From assembly GCA_021464415.1 (NCBI GenBank), contig CM038470.1, positions 33,846,099 to 33,910,098 on the forward strand: a DNA stretch of 64,000 nt, given 5' to 3'. A program made the translations under genes and the position numbers. The DNA is from Lonicera japonica (taxonomy: Eukaryota; Streptophyta; Magnoliopsida; Dipsacales; Caprifoliaceae). This document shows positions 47,900-60,200 of the stretch, piece after piece (position 1 is the stretch's first letter; the number at the start of each line of letters is the position of its first letter). The notes beneath the pieces are model-generated. The model worked only from the letters and a program-made list of their open reading frames with translations, was not told the DNA's origin and did no database searches.

Positions 47900-49100
47900 A
47901 TGGAAGACTCATCATCGCAAAGGTCCACTGCTTGGTCCCCCGGCCGCCAAGGTAAGCTAGCTACTACCTTTCTATCTTTCTCTCCTTCTAATTTGTAAGT
48001 GCATTTGATCTTTCTCAAGCTTTCATATATATATATATATATGCATAAATACATATACTTACTGTACTCAATATTACGTTTATAGATTCTTTTAATATAT
48101 TATTAATAAGTTGGATATGTATGTGTTGTTTGGTTCTTCTCTCTCATTAATAAAAAAATTAAGGAGATGAACAGACCATGGTTCAACTGAAACAATTAAA
48201 CAGGCTCATGAAGAGCAGTGACCTCTACCAGAAGGAGGAGGCTGCCCTTGAGAAAAGGGCAGATGGTGCGATGTTCATGTACTCTGTTACGGTCAACGCT
48301 ATTGTGGTTTTCAGTGGCACAGCCTTCGCTTTCTTTGGTAAAACTGCCACCTGCGCTCAGGCGCTTTGGATCAGTTACTTATTCATGCTCCCCTTTGGCA
48401 TTTCCCTCTTGGCGTCCACCTGCCTCGCTTTCAGCCGTCTGAGGATGGTGGAAGAGTTAATGAGAGATGTCACAACGAAGCGGAAATCCCTAGACAAGCA
48501 AGTTAAAAGGTTTCTGGAGGTACATTACCCTCACCTTCCAACTTCTCCTATAGCAGTCGTGTCTACTAATGATAATGGAGGTGGTGGCAATGTACTGCCT
48601 GCGGTTGATGGCCAGCAAAATGCTTTACCAAGAGAATCATCCTCTGTGATGCAAGTTCGCAGCCTTAGGGAGAAGCTTAACACTGAAGAGAACAAACTTG
48701 AAGGGCGTATGTCCAAGTATAGCTGGATGGTTGGATTCACCGCACTGAGTATGGGACTCTACTGCTTCACCATGCCGCTCTTGGGCTATTTATTCATGTG
48801 TTCTGCTGGTATGTTTATGTTTTTTCTTTTCTTTTTTTTAATTCAATCTCTTTAGTTACTTTTCCATTTGTTTTTCTTTTAATTTTCTTCCCCATATGGA
48901 TGGATTTATACAATCATATGTGAGCCAACTGAGTGATATGTATATATATATATATATTATAAGTATTTTCTCATCATGCCGATGTTCTTAACTTATTATT
49001 GATTTATGTTTTGTTTTATACATGTTGACGATGTCTAGGTGCCGCGGCGTCTACCTGCCCAAGTCCTCTACCACCGCCTTCCTCGGTTGCAAGTTTTTAA
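47900..49100 (+). CDS. Small plant membrane protein, three exons, copy 1
   Basis: Exons are inferred at 47900-47951, 48164-48808 and 49039-49100, with G|GTAAG and G|GTATGT donors and TTAAG| and TCTAG| acceptors, giving 252 residues. I do not recognise the family. Visible features, in full-length numbering: a hydrophilic start (MEDSSSQRSTAWSPGRQ), a charged helix (23-52), membrane helices at about 53-76 and 84-108, a charged, coiled-coil-prone segment (109-134), a glycine/asparagine linker, a second charged helix (177-200), and a third membrane helix (204-232) followed by a short proline-rich tail. The charged helices between membrane spans suggest assembly with itself or a partner. Without splicing of the last intron the frame would end at 48855, 15 residues past the exon. 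The exon 3 frame is less sure than the rest. Copy 2 differs by V165D and F219L. Confidence 0.75.
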
Positions 49101-49560
49101 CCGGATCGATTATGCGAGTGCGCGGGAAGGAAGGGGAGGTTGTGCGTGATCAATCCAATGTTGCCAGCAAATTGATGGTTTTTCTGTGAGATGTGATGGG
49201 GGTTTTTTGGGTGATATGTGATGGTTTTTTGGGAATGGGTTTGCCCCATGTAGTAGTAGATCTTTGGTAGTATTTTAAGTAGTTATATTTATGGTTTGGA
49301 GTGTTTTAAGTAGTTATATTTATGGATTGGAGTGTTTTAATTAAGTAGTTATATTTATGTGTTTGGAGACTGATGATGCCTAGCTATGAAGACTATATAA
49401 TGTAATGTAGGGTTCTTCTGTTTAGAATTTTGTGTGTTCTTAGGGTAGTTTTCTGCCCTGCGCGCTATTATATGAATGAATATGAAGTGGTTAATTTTTC
49501 ATCTTACAGCACAGCCACCAAGTAAATACTTAAGGACGTACAGTACCTATCTAATCTAAG
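49101..49560 (+). other. 3' flank of membrane-protein gene with short tandem repeat, copy 1
   Basis: Contains three units of about 32 bp around TTTTAAGTAGTTATATTTATG (from 49273) and ends near a TATGAATGAATATGAA stretch that may be a polyadenylation region. Same in copy 2 (63390-63850). Confidence 0.55.
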
Positions 49561-50510
49561 TGTATATATATATATATATTTAAATAAAAGAGAATAACAT
49601 TGTGAATTTATTAATTTTGTTATATAATTACGCTTTAGTGAAATATATCATGTTAGTTTAATAATTGTGAAATTAATTTAAAAGAGTTAATTTTTGTCCT
49701 GAAAAATGTATATATACGTTATAATTTAATAATATTAATTGGGATATCAAAGTTGATCAAGAACTCAGTTCCTATCATATTATAAAGAATTCAAAATAAA
49801 TAAATGTTACTCGTATAATACATAAAAAAATACAGATAAATGTGACATAAAATTAGTTAATACAAGATTTTCTCAAACAACTTCACTATATGCATGTAAT
49901 ATTTGAGTAAGATATTGATCGAGATTAAGCACATCCAACATGTCCCAAGGCAAATGGCATTTCAACTAACTGGCTTTGGGCTACTAATAGTTGGAGCCAG
50001 TGGCATAAGGCCTTTGGGGCTGACCAATTCAACCGCAACACAGAGTCTGGTAGAAGGGGAATCAGCAGATTCTTTAATTAATTAATTGGTAATCCTTCAC
50101 CTTAATTTTGCCACAATGACAATAATCGTGGAACGTTAATTGGGCTCTGGGTGGGATTGGAAATTCCGGACGTTTCATATATATGTTCTTCTCGTGCGCA
50201 TTTTTCTTTATAAGTTCAAAGATATATATATATATATATATGAATTTATTTGATAATAATATGAAAAAGACATAATACATATCATCTTATCCGTCAATTA
50301 ACACTCCACCCACCAATCCTCTCACCACTAATCTAAATGTATATATTTAAATAAAAGAGAATAACATTGTGAATTCATTAATTAATTAATTTTGCTATAT
50401 AATTACGCTTTACAGAAATCATGTTAGTTTAGTAATTGTCAAATTAATTTAAAAGAGTTAATTTTTGTCCAGAAAAATATATACATTATAATTTAGTAAT
50501 ATTTTTTTTA
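49545..50510. repeat. About 190-bp direct repeat near the end of copy 1
   Basis: 49545-49735 and 50325-50510 share TTTAAATAAAAGAGAATAAC, ATATAATTACGCTTTA, CATGTTAGTTTA(A/G)TAATTGT and AAAAGAGTTAATTTTTGTCC. They lie about 780 bp apart. Confidence 0.8.
49930..50080 (+). pseudogene. Possible fragment of an NPF (NRT1/PTR) transporter exon
   Basis: One frame reads MAFQLTGFGLLIVGASGIRP, close to the conserved GxGxLxxGxGGIRP block of plant nitrate/peptide transporters of the NPF family, and then diverges. It is about 50 codons, with no adjoining exon, so at best a relic. Judged from memory of the family pattern only. Confidence 0.3.
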
Positions 50511-50619
50511 AAAAAAAAACATATGAAAAGTTTTGTGTTGTAATTGCTTGATTATAATCTGGACATATGAAAAGTTTTTGCCTTAAGGAAACATACTGGA
50601 TCTTCTGTATTTGCTCTTT

Positions 50620-50748
50620 ATTACTCTAGAGTCATTATTAGTCTGATGTACATTATGAATTACACTAGACCTGATATTTCTTATGCGGTTGGGAGATTAA
50701 GCAAGTACACTAGTAATCCCAATAATGACCATTGCGATGCTCTAATTT
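50620..50748 (+). pseudogene. Copia RT/RNase H fragment in the spacer between copies
   Basis: One frame gives YSRVIISLMYIMNYTRPDIS followed by YAVGRLSKYTSNPNNDHCDA, the block between RT and RNase H of copia elements (compare CTRPDIAFVIG in the element at 12698-13060). It is a short fragment with no LTR nearby. Confidence 0.8.
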
Positions 50749-50822
50749 GTGACGTCCTAAATCCCGTTATGAGAATTTAACCTCCGGGACCCGGTTAATC
50801 AAAAATGGTGTGATTAATGCAA
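50749..50822 (-). mobile_element. Gypsy LTR tip in the spacer between copies
   Basis: TGTGACGTCCTAAATCCCGT...ACCTCCGGGACCCGGTTAATC matches the TGTGACACCCCGAATCC... terminus of the gypsy LTRs (17747, 24108). Only about 75 bp remain. Confidence 0.75.
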
Positions 50823-51308
50823 AATTCATAATCTAATTACCACCTAAGATTAAAGATAGAGGGTTTTTGTGACAAGTTAGTAAGGTGTTGAGTAGTGATG
50901 TTAACATTTTATTATTGAGGTAGTGTAAATATCAGCGCCCTATTTTTACTCTATTTCCATACCCTCTCTTTCTTAAAATACAATATAATATATATTTTAT
51001 GTATATTTTTACGATACCACTATTTTAAAACTTGAGTTAGTAGGATAAATATACAATACTTGCCATACTTTTAATTTCACAATACGGTTAAAATGAAATA
51101 AGTATAAATGAGCTAATTAGTCCTTAAAATGATCCAAGTTACCCGAATAATTAAAATATATTCCAAATTACAAGAAAATAATATCAAAATCGCACAAGTT
51201 ATAGCAAATGCCCAACCCAAATGAGGCCCAAGTAGGAGGCCGGTCGCTGCAGCCTACAGACAAGAGTGAGTCAAACAAGCGGTGGACTATGAAAAAGGTC
51301 AAAAAAAA

Positions 51309-51325
51309 TATATATATATAAAAAA
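51309..51325 (+). promoter_or_regulatory. F-box gene TATA region, copy 2
   Basis: TATATATATATAAAAAAAACC, shorter in TA units than copy 1 and at the same position relative to the leader exon. Confidence 0.6.
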
Positions 51326-51334
51326 AACCTCGCT

Positions 51335-51445
51335 GCGAGAAAGCTTTGTTTCTTCATCTTCTTCCTCGTCTGTGATACGATCTTCTCTCGGCAGCCGCAA
51401 TCACAGCCACCACCACCACTCCGGTGGCTCTCTCACTCTCCACAA
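51335..51445 (+). other. F-box gene 5' untranslated exon, copy 2
   Basis: Same leader and donor (CCACAA|GTAAGT, GT at 51446) as copy 1. Intron 51446-52707, acceptor TGTTTCAG|ACAATATGG. Confidence 0.6.
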
Positions 51446-52712
51446 GTAAGTTCCATCTTTATTTTTTGTTTTGTGATTTGAGCCCTAGAACTAATAATTA
51501 CGTGTATTGGTGATGTACAAAATAATTATATATATGCTGAATTAATACCATTGGTTAGAGAGCCCAAAAGTATATATGAATTTGAAACACGTAGTATCTG
51601 TCTGGGAGTTTGGGATTTTCTTTTTGAGCTCTCTACCAATGTTCATACTATTATAATTTCACAAATTCTTTTATACATACTTTTTAAGAAGCCGCATGTG
51701 CATGTTTGAGATAATTAGCCATCCAAATAAATAATAAGTTCACACAGATAATTAGCCATTCACTTTGATGCACCCGCACTGTAACCCTCTCATTGTGGCT
51801 CAGAGGTTTTATTCAATATTAAGCATTCAGAGATCAATATTCAAGCCTTTTTCTTGTTTTAGCTTTGAGGATTTCTATCTTTCCCTTAAAGAGAAGGGAA
51901 AAAGATAAAGTTCTTGAGAATTTCTGTACTGTCACGGTAGTGATGGTTATCAGGTACTTGAACATATCTTACAGCACAAATGTTTTTCGGGATCTTACTG
52001 TCAATGGAAGGTTTAAAACATGCTTTCAAAATACGGTAACTTACCCTTTATGAATTTGTCAAGTCAGCTGCGGTTAGTATATCAGCAATCCTTGATGTAG
52101 ATTTACAATGTCCAAACCTATGTACTATATATAAGAGAAACAAAACAAGTCAATTTTCCATTTTACGAAACATGCGCGGAAACAACTTACGCCTATTATT
52201 GAATAACCAACCATGTAGCTCCATTGCTTTTCTATATCTTATATTATTGATGACTGGCCGTTTAAGAATAGAAAGTGAGTTACTTAAATTAGTTTACATA
52301 TTTACATCATCAATTCAACAATTGAACAATTTCGACTACAATCTCTCGAAAACCCAACAGAAAGTGATGCATGTTAAATGTTTTAATGATTTTTACTTGA
52401 ACGTGGTTATGTGCAACAATTGAATAGATGAAGGGGATTTTTACTCCACATCTACGTTATAGCCTTTAGGTAGTTGCCATGAAACTGGCCTACATTTGTT
52501 GGGCTTGGGTTTATTAATTTTTCCCCTCAAACATCAAAGATAACTCAAATAGAAAAACCGATTCTTTGTAGCTGGTTGGATTAAGATCAGGACATTATCA
52601 ATTTCTTGTGAATCTGTAACTAGGCAATTTTTCATTATCATGTAACTAGGCAAAGTTGTGCATTTATTTTACTTGGTGAAACTAGCAAACTTTCAGCTCT
52701 GTTTCAGACAAT

Positions 52713-53987
52713 ATGGTCCTCGAGTGCTTCACATGGATTCCCCATATTTGGGTTCAGTTGGTGGGTGCGTTCATATTTAGCAAGGAGGCAGCTGTTGGAG
52801 CTCTTCCCGATGATGTCATTGTCAACATTCTCAGTAGACTCCCAGCGGATTGCGTTTTAGATTGCAGAAGGGTGTGTAAGAAGTGGCGAGCATTAACGTC
52901 GTCACCTTACTTTGCAGAGTTACATATCAAAAGAGCTACTGCTACTACTGCTCCGTCACTTTTTGTGCAGTGGCTCAGTTGTGATAAATCGGTGAAGCAA
53001 GGGCAGTTAAACTTCTTTATTTATGATAAAGCCGGTCAAAATGCTAATAACAATAATTATTATGATGATGGGAGGAGGAAAAGCATCATCACAAAAGTTC
53101 TCCCTAGTTCAGGGAAAGCAATGTACCACCATGGGGCCGTGGTTTTAGGTTCGTGCAATGGGTTACTAATGTTCGAAGCATCTAAACAGAGAGCTACTAC
53201 TTTTGTTTTCAATCCTGTTACAAAAGATCTAATAATTCTACCGACCCCATTTAGGCACACTACTCCATGTGGAATTTATTTCCATCCTTCAACTCGCGAG
53301 TATAAGCTGTTGTTATGCACTTTCAAGGAAAGGGATATTCATCAGCTTCAAACTTACTACACGTGCAGCCTAAAGTTGAAGGTTTGGAAGAAACACCACT
53401 GTTCACCCTCGTGCAAGACTAGGAGCAGACAACCTGCGATTCTGCTGAATGGATCTTTACATTGGATGGTCAACCGCAATGAAGAAGTCAAGGGGGAGGA
53501 CTTCGATCGTCCTTGCACGGATGCGATCATGTTATTTGACACAGAGACTGAAGATTTCCGTCTTATGCCTCACCCAGGAGACTCGTCGTGTTATTATCGC
53601 CCAGAGGAGCACGAAAACATGTCTCTCTCGTTGGGGACAAGCGATCATTTGTATTTGTGTCACATTTCGTGGGGGGAAGTGATTCATGTATGGGTGCTTG
53701 AGGACTATGCTGGTTGGGTTTGGGATAGGAGATACAAGGTCAACCTTGATTGGGCTGTGAAGGGTTTCCCTTTCACCACCCGTCGCAATGGCATTTACAG
53801 TCCCAAAGATTTAAAGGTATTGGGCATACACAACGGTGGACTCATGATGCATTGGAGTTCAAGAGGCCTATTTTCCTATGATCTTGAGAAGAATATTGTT
53901 GGCAAAGTTGAGTTTAAGTTGGAAGGACGTGACATTCCCACTCCGTATGCGTCTCCTTACACCAAAAGCCTCGTCAGGTTGGAGTGA
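52713..53987 (+). CDS. F-box protein with F-box-associated domain, copy 2
   Basis: It encodes the same 424 residues as the gene at 36424-37698, including the F-box (29-72) and the GSCNGLL, FNPVTKD and LNGSLHW blocks. The only base change I noticed in the coding region is silent (codon 29, GGA). The leader intron and 3' flank are also nearly identical, so the two copies differ mainly in the promoter: 117 bp lost upstream and a shorter (TA)n at the TATA region. Same SCF-receptor role inferred; both copies look intact and could be co-expressed, giving doubled dosage. Confidence 0.93.
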   Translation: MVLECFTWIPHIWVQLVGAFIFSKEAAVGALPDDVIVNILSRLPADCVLDCRRVCKKWRALTSSPYFAELHIKRATATTAPSLFVQWLSCDKSVKQGQLNFFIYDKAGQNANNNNYYDDGRRKSIITKVLPSSGKAMYHHGAVVLGSCNGLLMFEASKQRATTFVFNPVTKDLIILPTPFRHTTPCGIYFHPSTREYKLLLCTFKERDIHQLQTYYTCSLKLKVWKKHHCSPSCKTRSRQPAILLNGSLHWMVNRNEEVKGEDFDRPCTDAIMLFDTETEDFRLMPHPGDSSCYYRPEEHENMSLSLGTSDHLYLCHISWGEVIHVWVLEDYAGWVWDRRYKVNLDWAVKGFPFTTRRNGIYSPKDLKVLGIHNGGLMMHWSSRGLFSYDLEKNIVGKVEFKLEGRDIPTPYASPYTKSLVRLE

Positions 53988-55486
53988 CCCCTTCTCAAAC
54001 ATGCGTGATTTTGGGTAGTTGAGTTTCACTTGTGAATTTTGTATGGAGGTTTAGAATTTTTTTTATCAGTTTAGTGTTAATTTAAGTTTTTCAAGTCTTT
54101 GGGCCACCAATGTTTGAACAAAGGTACATTAATATATGAAGACGAGAGCTATTTATTAGTTTATAAAGTCCCTTTTTTAATCGGAAAATGATAATTTGTA
54201 TCCTAAGAGTACTTGTTAAGCATATTTTAACTAATAAGAATGTTCTTATGTGTAAAAATCCATACTCTATTAAATGTGTATTTAGGCTTCATAAACTAGG
54301 GTATACCAATGCCGACAGCACGATGAAAGGAAAATAAAATTAAAATAATCGGATAAAATATAACTACGTGAGAAATGTGAGAATCGAATATGTATATGAC
54401 TGAATGATAACGGATTAGTTCTCCCAAAAACAAAATGACATCTATCTAAAAATGTAGCCGTCCTCACCCGAGAAAAGTCTTAGTTCTACAATTGAACTTA
54501 AAATTGCCTTAACCTTTTATAATGTAACGGTGTTATGATTGTATTTAAAATATATATATATATACATATATTATATTCGAGGATGGTCGGACCTGGTACA
54601 AAAAAATCCCGCCCCTTGCGGCTCTGTTCGGATTGATTTAATTGTCTAAAAGTATTAACACAATTAAAAATTAATGAATGATGTTGGATTAATTTATTAT
54701 TTTATTATAAAAAATTCTTATTTTATAATATAGATGGATTGCTAAGAGCATCTCCAACCGTTGTGTAAAGTTTTTGTGTAAATTCTATGTGTCAAGACAC
54801 TTTTACACAAAACTTGAAATGTAAAAAAAAATGCTGCAATGGTGTATTTTTAAACTTTTGTGTAAATTTTGAATGAACCAATAAGATAATTATGCATATT
54901 AGATATCATTTTATGCAATTTTTAATTATTTTTTCTTACATTTTGGTATACATAATATTATAGCAACAATGGATCTTGATTTGTTGGTCTTGATGAGTAA
55001 ATTCTAGATATATAATTTTTATGAAAATATATAATTTATATTAAAAGTTATTACATTTTAAAGTATTATAAAATAATTGAGAAAATAAAAGGCTAATGTG
55101 GCGGTGTAAACTTGAGGTGTATTTTACACATTCATTTTACACAAAAGCAAAATTTAAAAGACTGTTGGAGCTCAAAATTTTTACAAATTTTGTATATTTT
55201 ACACAAAACTTAAATATACACTACTGTTAAAGATGGTCTAATGTCATAACCCTTTGAAATTTAACCACATGTGTTGATTCACAAAGTCAGTTAAAACATA
55301 ATTATCTGACAGTTTTAAAAACATGCAAAAACATAAAACAAAACTATCTAGCACGGAAATGACACGAGAATCGGGCCTTTTTATTTTTACCCCCAAAAAT
55401 AATTTGTTTTGCATTTAGCCCAAAACATTTTTAAAATTAGTTTTTGCCCCAAACTTATGGATAATCATCAATTCAAATTTTAGAAA

Positions 55487-55549
<63 letters not shown>

Positions 55550-56505
55550 TTGTGTTTTTCTAGAGCTGCCCTTTTGACTTTTATTAATTAAAATGAATTT
55601 GTCCTACAATTTAGGAATCCTATGATTTGGGAAAGACGTGTAAAATACAATCCATTTGAAAATTCAAAAAATTTTAGAATTTAAAATAAAAATTTAAGTC
55701 TAATAAATTAGAGAAAATATTGTTAAACCTACTATAGACATATTGTACTATTGTTGTAGAAATAGTAGATCCAAAAAAAATGTAACAATCATATTTTGAT
55801 GTCTTTTAAAAAGTAAGAAGTTAATGTAACATACCATGTAATTAATATGATTATTGTGTAAGTTGTGCACGTACCTTACAATATAGGTCTGGCAAATGAA
55901 TGCACCACGTTTGAATTGATCTTTCAAAAAACATTGTAGATATGTAAAATCCAAAAAATGGGTATCTAATCATCTGCGTAGGCAAAAGTTACTTCATTAC
56001 TAATAACAACAATGACAGCGACCGCTTAATAGAAATAATAAAGTAAGTAGATTCCTCAAGTTTTAATCAATGTTCAGAGATATGATATTAAGTTCATTTG
56101 ACACTTGCATGCACAATTGAAATGATAGTAACCGATAATCATAATAAAAATATTTATGAAGGTTAAATTGAAGGAAAAAAAGGGTGGTGGTTAAGTTATT
56201 GAAAGTTACATTGGTGTAGGTGAATCATGTACACAATTTTTTCAATTTATGAATTTATATTTTACAAAAAAAAATTAGGTATATATGTAGACAAATTTTC
56301 CACCCTTGCTTTCTTTTCTATGCCACACTTACTCTAATACCTGAACTAGGCTTTTAGGATATTGATTAAGTATATATCATATCTAACTGCCATAAATTTC
56401 CTTATTTGATTCTGAAAAATGAAGGGGGCCGGGTAAAATTTTTCAACAAATGTAAAGTCAAGGAAACACATATTAAGAATGTATTTCTCCAACATTTTGT
56501 GCAGT
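53988..56505. other. F-box 3' flank and spacer, copy 2
   Basis: Equivalent to 37699-40205. It contains the MITE (separate entry), (ATT)n at 55487-55549 and a longer (TA)n near 54548-54566 than copy 1. No gene. Confidence 0.6.
54746..55238. mobile_element. Tourist/Harbinger-type MITE, copy 2
   Basis: Same 493 bp, TAA duplication and ends as the copy at 38436-38928, so the insertion is older than the segmental duplication. Confidence 0.75.
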
Positions 56506-56509
56506 CACT

Positions 56510-57242
56510 CGTAATAGTATTTGGTATTTTGTAGTGCGACAATAACACCCTATTTTAAATTGATATTTTGAACCTTAAACACCATGAATTAATATTTAAT
56601 TGTCCTCACCAAAAAAAATTGTCTTTTCATTCTTTTTAAGTTATAGTGTTTTTTACATCAAAATCAAGGTAGATGTATCATCACTCTAAATCTATGTTAC
56701 TAGGAAAAATATATCACTATTTATTCTCTTAAAAAAATTATTTTTATCTCCCGTTCGGATTCTTCACCTCTTCATCACTCATTCAGTCCAATTCTCGTCC
56801 AATGGGATCTTAGATGATCATCTCATCCACTTTTAGATTCAAATTTTGTGGAGATGATTTACGCATAAGGATCATCTCCACCAAATTTTATAAAAAAATC
56901 GTCAATTTAATTCTCAAACTAAACCTTATTAAACGAAATTAGACCAAAGGGTAACAAAAAAGAAGAAAGTCCATTTTTTTTACTCTTTTCAATACTTTCT
57001 TTATTCTCTCATTTTCTCACTTCCCAATTTAACTGTATTCTTCATTTCAAAGATCAAATTTTCTTTCTGGTAATTCTCTTATGTAAAATTTGTTGCATCC
57101 TGCCCATTGCCTTTCCTTGAGCAACGCGCGTGTATGTATATATAGATAGAGAGGTGGTACTTGAGGGAGCACAGAGGCGTGCAAATTAACTGTCTGATGC
57201 CAATTAATCAAACATGCATATATCATTCATGGGACACTTTAA
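56510..57242 (+). promoter_or_regulatory. Orphan copy of the membrane-protein gene upstream region, copy 2
   Basis: Equivalent to 40210-40945, with a 5-bp deletion (TTCTC) near 57075. It also has no gene behind it. Confidence 0.6.
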
Positions 57243-60200
57243 GTGTGCAGATTGTTAGATAAAACTTATAAATCTTTGTATAGAATTAATAAAATTAAAA
57301 CTTTTTTTCTTTTTCTTTTTTTGTTTTCGCCGTCTTTAATGCCTTTTCTTTCCACTTTAGGAATTTTTTATCTTATAACCACCGTACACTTTTTAGATTC
57401 TTTTATCTTGTACATGATTACATTTATCATCCACTAGCATTTTCCAAATATTTTTCACAGAATCTTGGGGTTTTATCACACTTGCGTAATTTAACTTGAA
57501 TATAAGTGTTTAGAATTGTGTATAAGTGTATTTGCTTCGAGTTACTATTCTTGGAGTTTTTTTATGTAAATTGTTGCAATCTCTCTTTCTCTCTTAGCTC
57601 TCTTTTTATTGCATTTTTCTTCACACTTTTTGATTTTCATCTGCTTTTTGGAGTTGTTTATCTACTTGGGTGTATCTGCTTCAGGTCATTATTTCCAAAT
57701 ATTGATCATAATGTATTTTGCATATGGATGTCTATTTCCTTCGGGTTACATTTCTTTAAGTTTCTTGCGTATATATTTGTATTTTTTATTTTATTTTTTA
57801 ATTTCTTTTTATTACCTTTTGCATTCACCTTCAAGATTCCAATTTTTTTTCAATACTATACCTTTTAAATTATTAGATTAATTACATATGCATTTAGTTC
57901 AGGTTGCAGTTTTGTGTATGATTTATCGCATTTATTTTTATATCTTTACTGTATTTTCCTTTCCGTTTATGGATTTAGAAAAAATATTTTTTTGAAATAA
58001 TAAAGCTTTGAATCGATGTACAAAAAATCAAATCGATTTTTTTCTTGAATCATCTTTTAAAAAAGATCTAATTAAATTTAGTTTTTAATGGAAAAGACAA
58101 AAATACTATTGATTACGTCTAACTTGACTTGGACGGAAGTAAGAGACAAAGTGAGGCTTGCTCAATAATTTAAGCGCCAAAATTTGGCATTTTTTTAGTA
58201 TCATGGTCAATGTGAGACTGAGTGAATAATTTATGAGTAATTAATTAGGACAGTTTATTTATTTGCTTTTATTGTTTAATATGAAGCGTTAAGCCTTTTT
58301 ATTATGATATAGTTAAGATTATCTGTAATGTTATGTCTTTGTAATAAAATATGGGTCATTTCAGCACGTACCCTTAGGGCTTGCGTTAAACGTTTATATA
58401 TGTAAATTATAAGTATCTAATACGCATTATATTACGCACAAATTCACTTGTAATGTTTTTTTTTCTTTTTTTTTTTCATTCATAGTATATGCACTTGTTA
58501 TGTGCCTTGAGGGAAGATGTTAACATTTACCAAAAATAATAGGAAAAAAAAAAATCCTTTTGTGATGCTACCTTTTTATAAGAGTTTAATTCAAAATATG
58601 TATAGGTGTCTAAAATTGTGTATAGCTATACTTGCTTCGGAGTTTCTTACATAAACGGTTGCAATCTCTCTCTCTCTCTCCTTTTCCTGCATATGCACTT
58701 CTTGATTTTCATTTCCTTTTTATGGTGCTTTTTTTGAATTTTTTTTTATCTACATGGGTGTTGCTTTAGGTCACTATTTTCAAATTATTTTAACACTACC
58801 AAAGTTAGAAAGGTCCATATTCATAGTTTATTTTGTATATGGATGTGTATTCCTTTGGGCTACCAAATTTTTATATTTGTTCATAAATAGTTGTAATTTT
58901 TTTTTATATATATATATTGGTTTTTATTCCCTTTTGCTTTCCCCTTCCAGATTCCATTTTCTTTCAAACTACACCTTTTAAGTTCTTAAATTTATTAGAG
59001 GTGCATTTAGTTTGGGTCGCCATTTTCATTTATGATTTTTTGCATTTATTTTTCTCTCTTTACTATCTTTTCCTTTCCGGCTATATATTTCGTTTAGTTT
59101 TTATAAGGCACATTTGATCATTTCCTAGCAATAAATAGCAACAAAAGGTTGAATGGACTATATTAAGGTCTTAACTTTTTTGACGAACTTTATAGTGATC
59201 AATGAAGTCTATGATTAATAGATCATCTTCACCAAATTTTGAAAAAAGTTCAACAGGGAAGTGGATAAATACATATTTTGAATTTCATAATTAACCCACT
59301 TCCTGGTTGAATTTTTATGAAACCTAGTGGAGATGATATAATAATCATAATAATGGAGACAATCTCTACCATATTTTGTCAAAAAACTCATCCATTTGAT
59401 CCCGAATATGCCCAATCTGTAACTTAAGGTCCTTAAGTTAAGACTTTACTTGAAATGCACCTTACCTTTAAATAGTATTTGATGAAGTCCTAAAAATATG
59501 CTTTCATTAACGTGCTTCAAATATTCCTAATGACTTATTTTAGTGCTTTAATTGAGACGCCAAGATCTTCATCACGTTTAGTTAGAAGTCTAGATATAGA
59601 TTAATAGTATTTCTTTATTTTATGTATAGAGACATCTACAAAGGGATTTGCTTAAGCAATAACACTTTTATAACAATTAATTATGTTTTTTTAAGTGGTA
59701 ATGTGACGGCATTTTATGTGTAAGGTCAGGGGTTTGAATCTTTCGATAGATTTTTTTTTCTTAATATAGAGAAGTATTTTAGTAACTTAATTGATACATT
59801 GAAAACCCAATTCACGCTTTATTCGTAGTATATAGTGTGTATATATATATGTGTGTTTATATCTAATTTATTTCTCATTTGATCGCATTCTTATCCTCGT
59901 GAGTGCTTTTACTTATGTGCATCTATCTATCTATCTATCTATCTATCTAACTATATTTGCATGAAATACAAAACTTATGATTCAAAATATAAAACAATAA
60001 AAAAATAAATTAATTAGTGAGATAATGGGATAGTGAATGAGTCCATCAGTAGGCCATACCATCAAATCTCTGACACCTACATATACATTAATTAATTAAG
60101 GGTGTATATGATTATTAACATTTTGCATGAGTAAATTTACACGTCTAATTAATTCGGGCTAGCTACAAACTAAATATAATTTTAAAGCAATAGAATTATC

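Larger units (their letters stand above)
34410..50836. repeat. Segmental tandem duplication, copy 1
   Basis: From ATTACCACCTAAGATTAAAG (34409) onward the sequence is repeated nearly base for base from 50836. Shared sequence includes the F-box gene, its leader intron, a MITE, an (ATT)n tract, all intergenic spacer and the membrane-protein gene. The spacing is 16,289 bp at the F-box CDS and 14,286 bp at the membrane-protein CDS, the difference being copy-specific indels. Identity to copy 2 can be followed in this copy to at least 49740, where copy 2 reaches the window end. The true right end of the unit lies between there and 50836. Confidence 0.95.
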
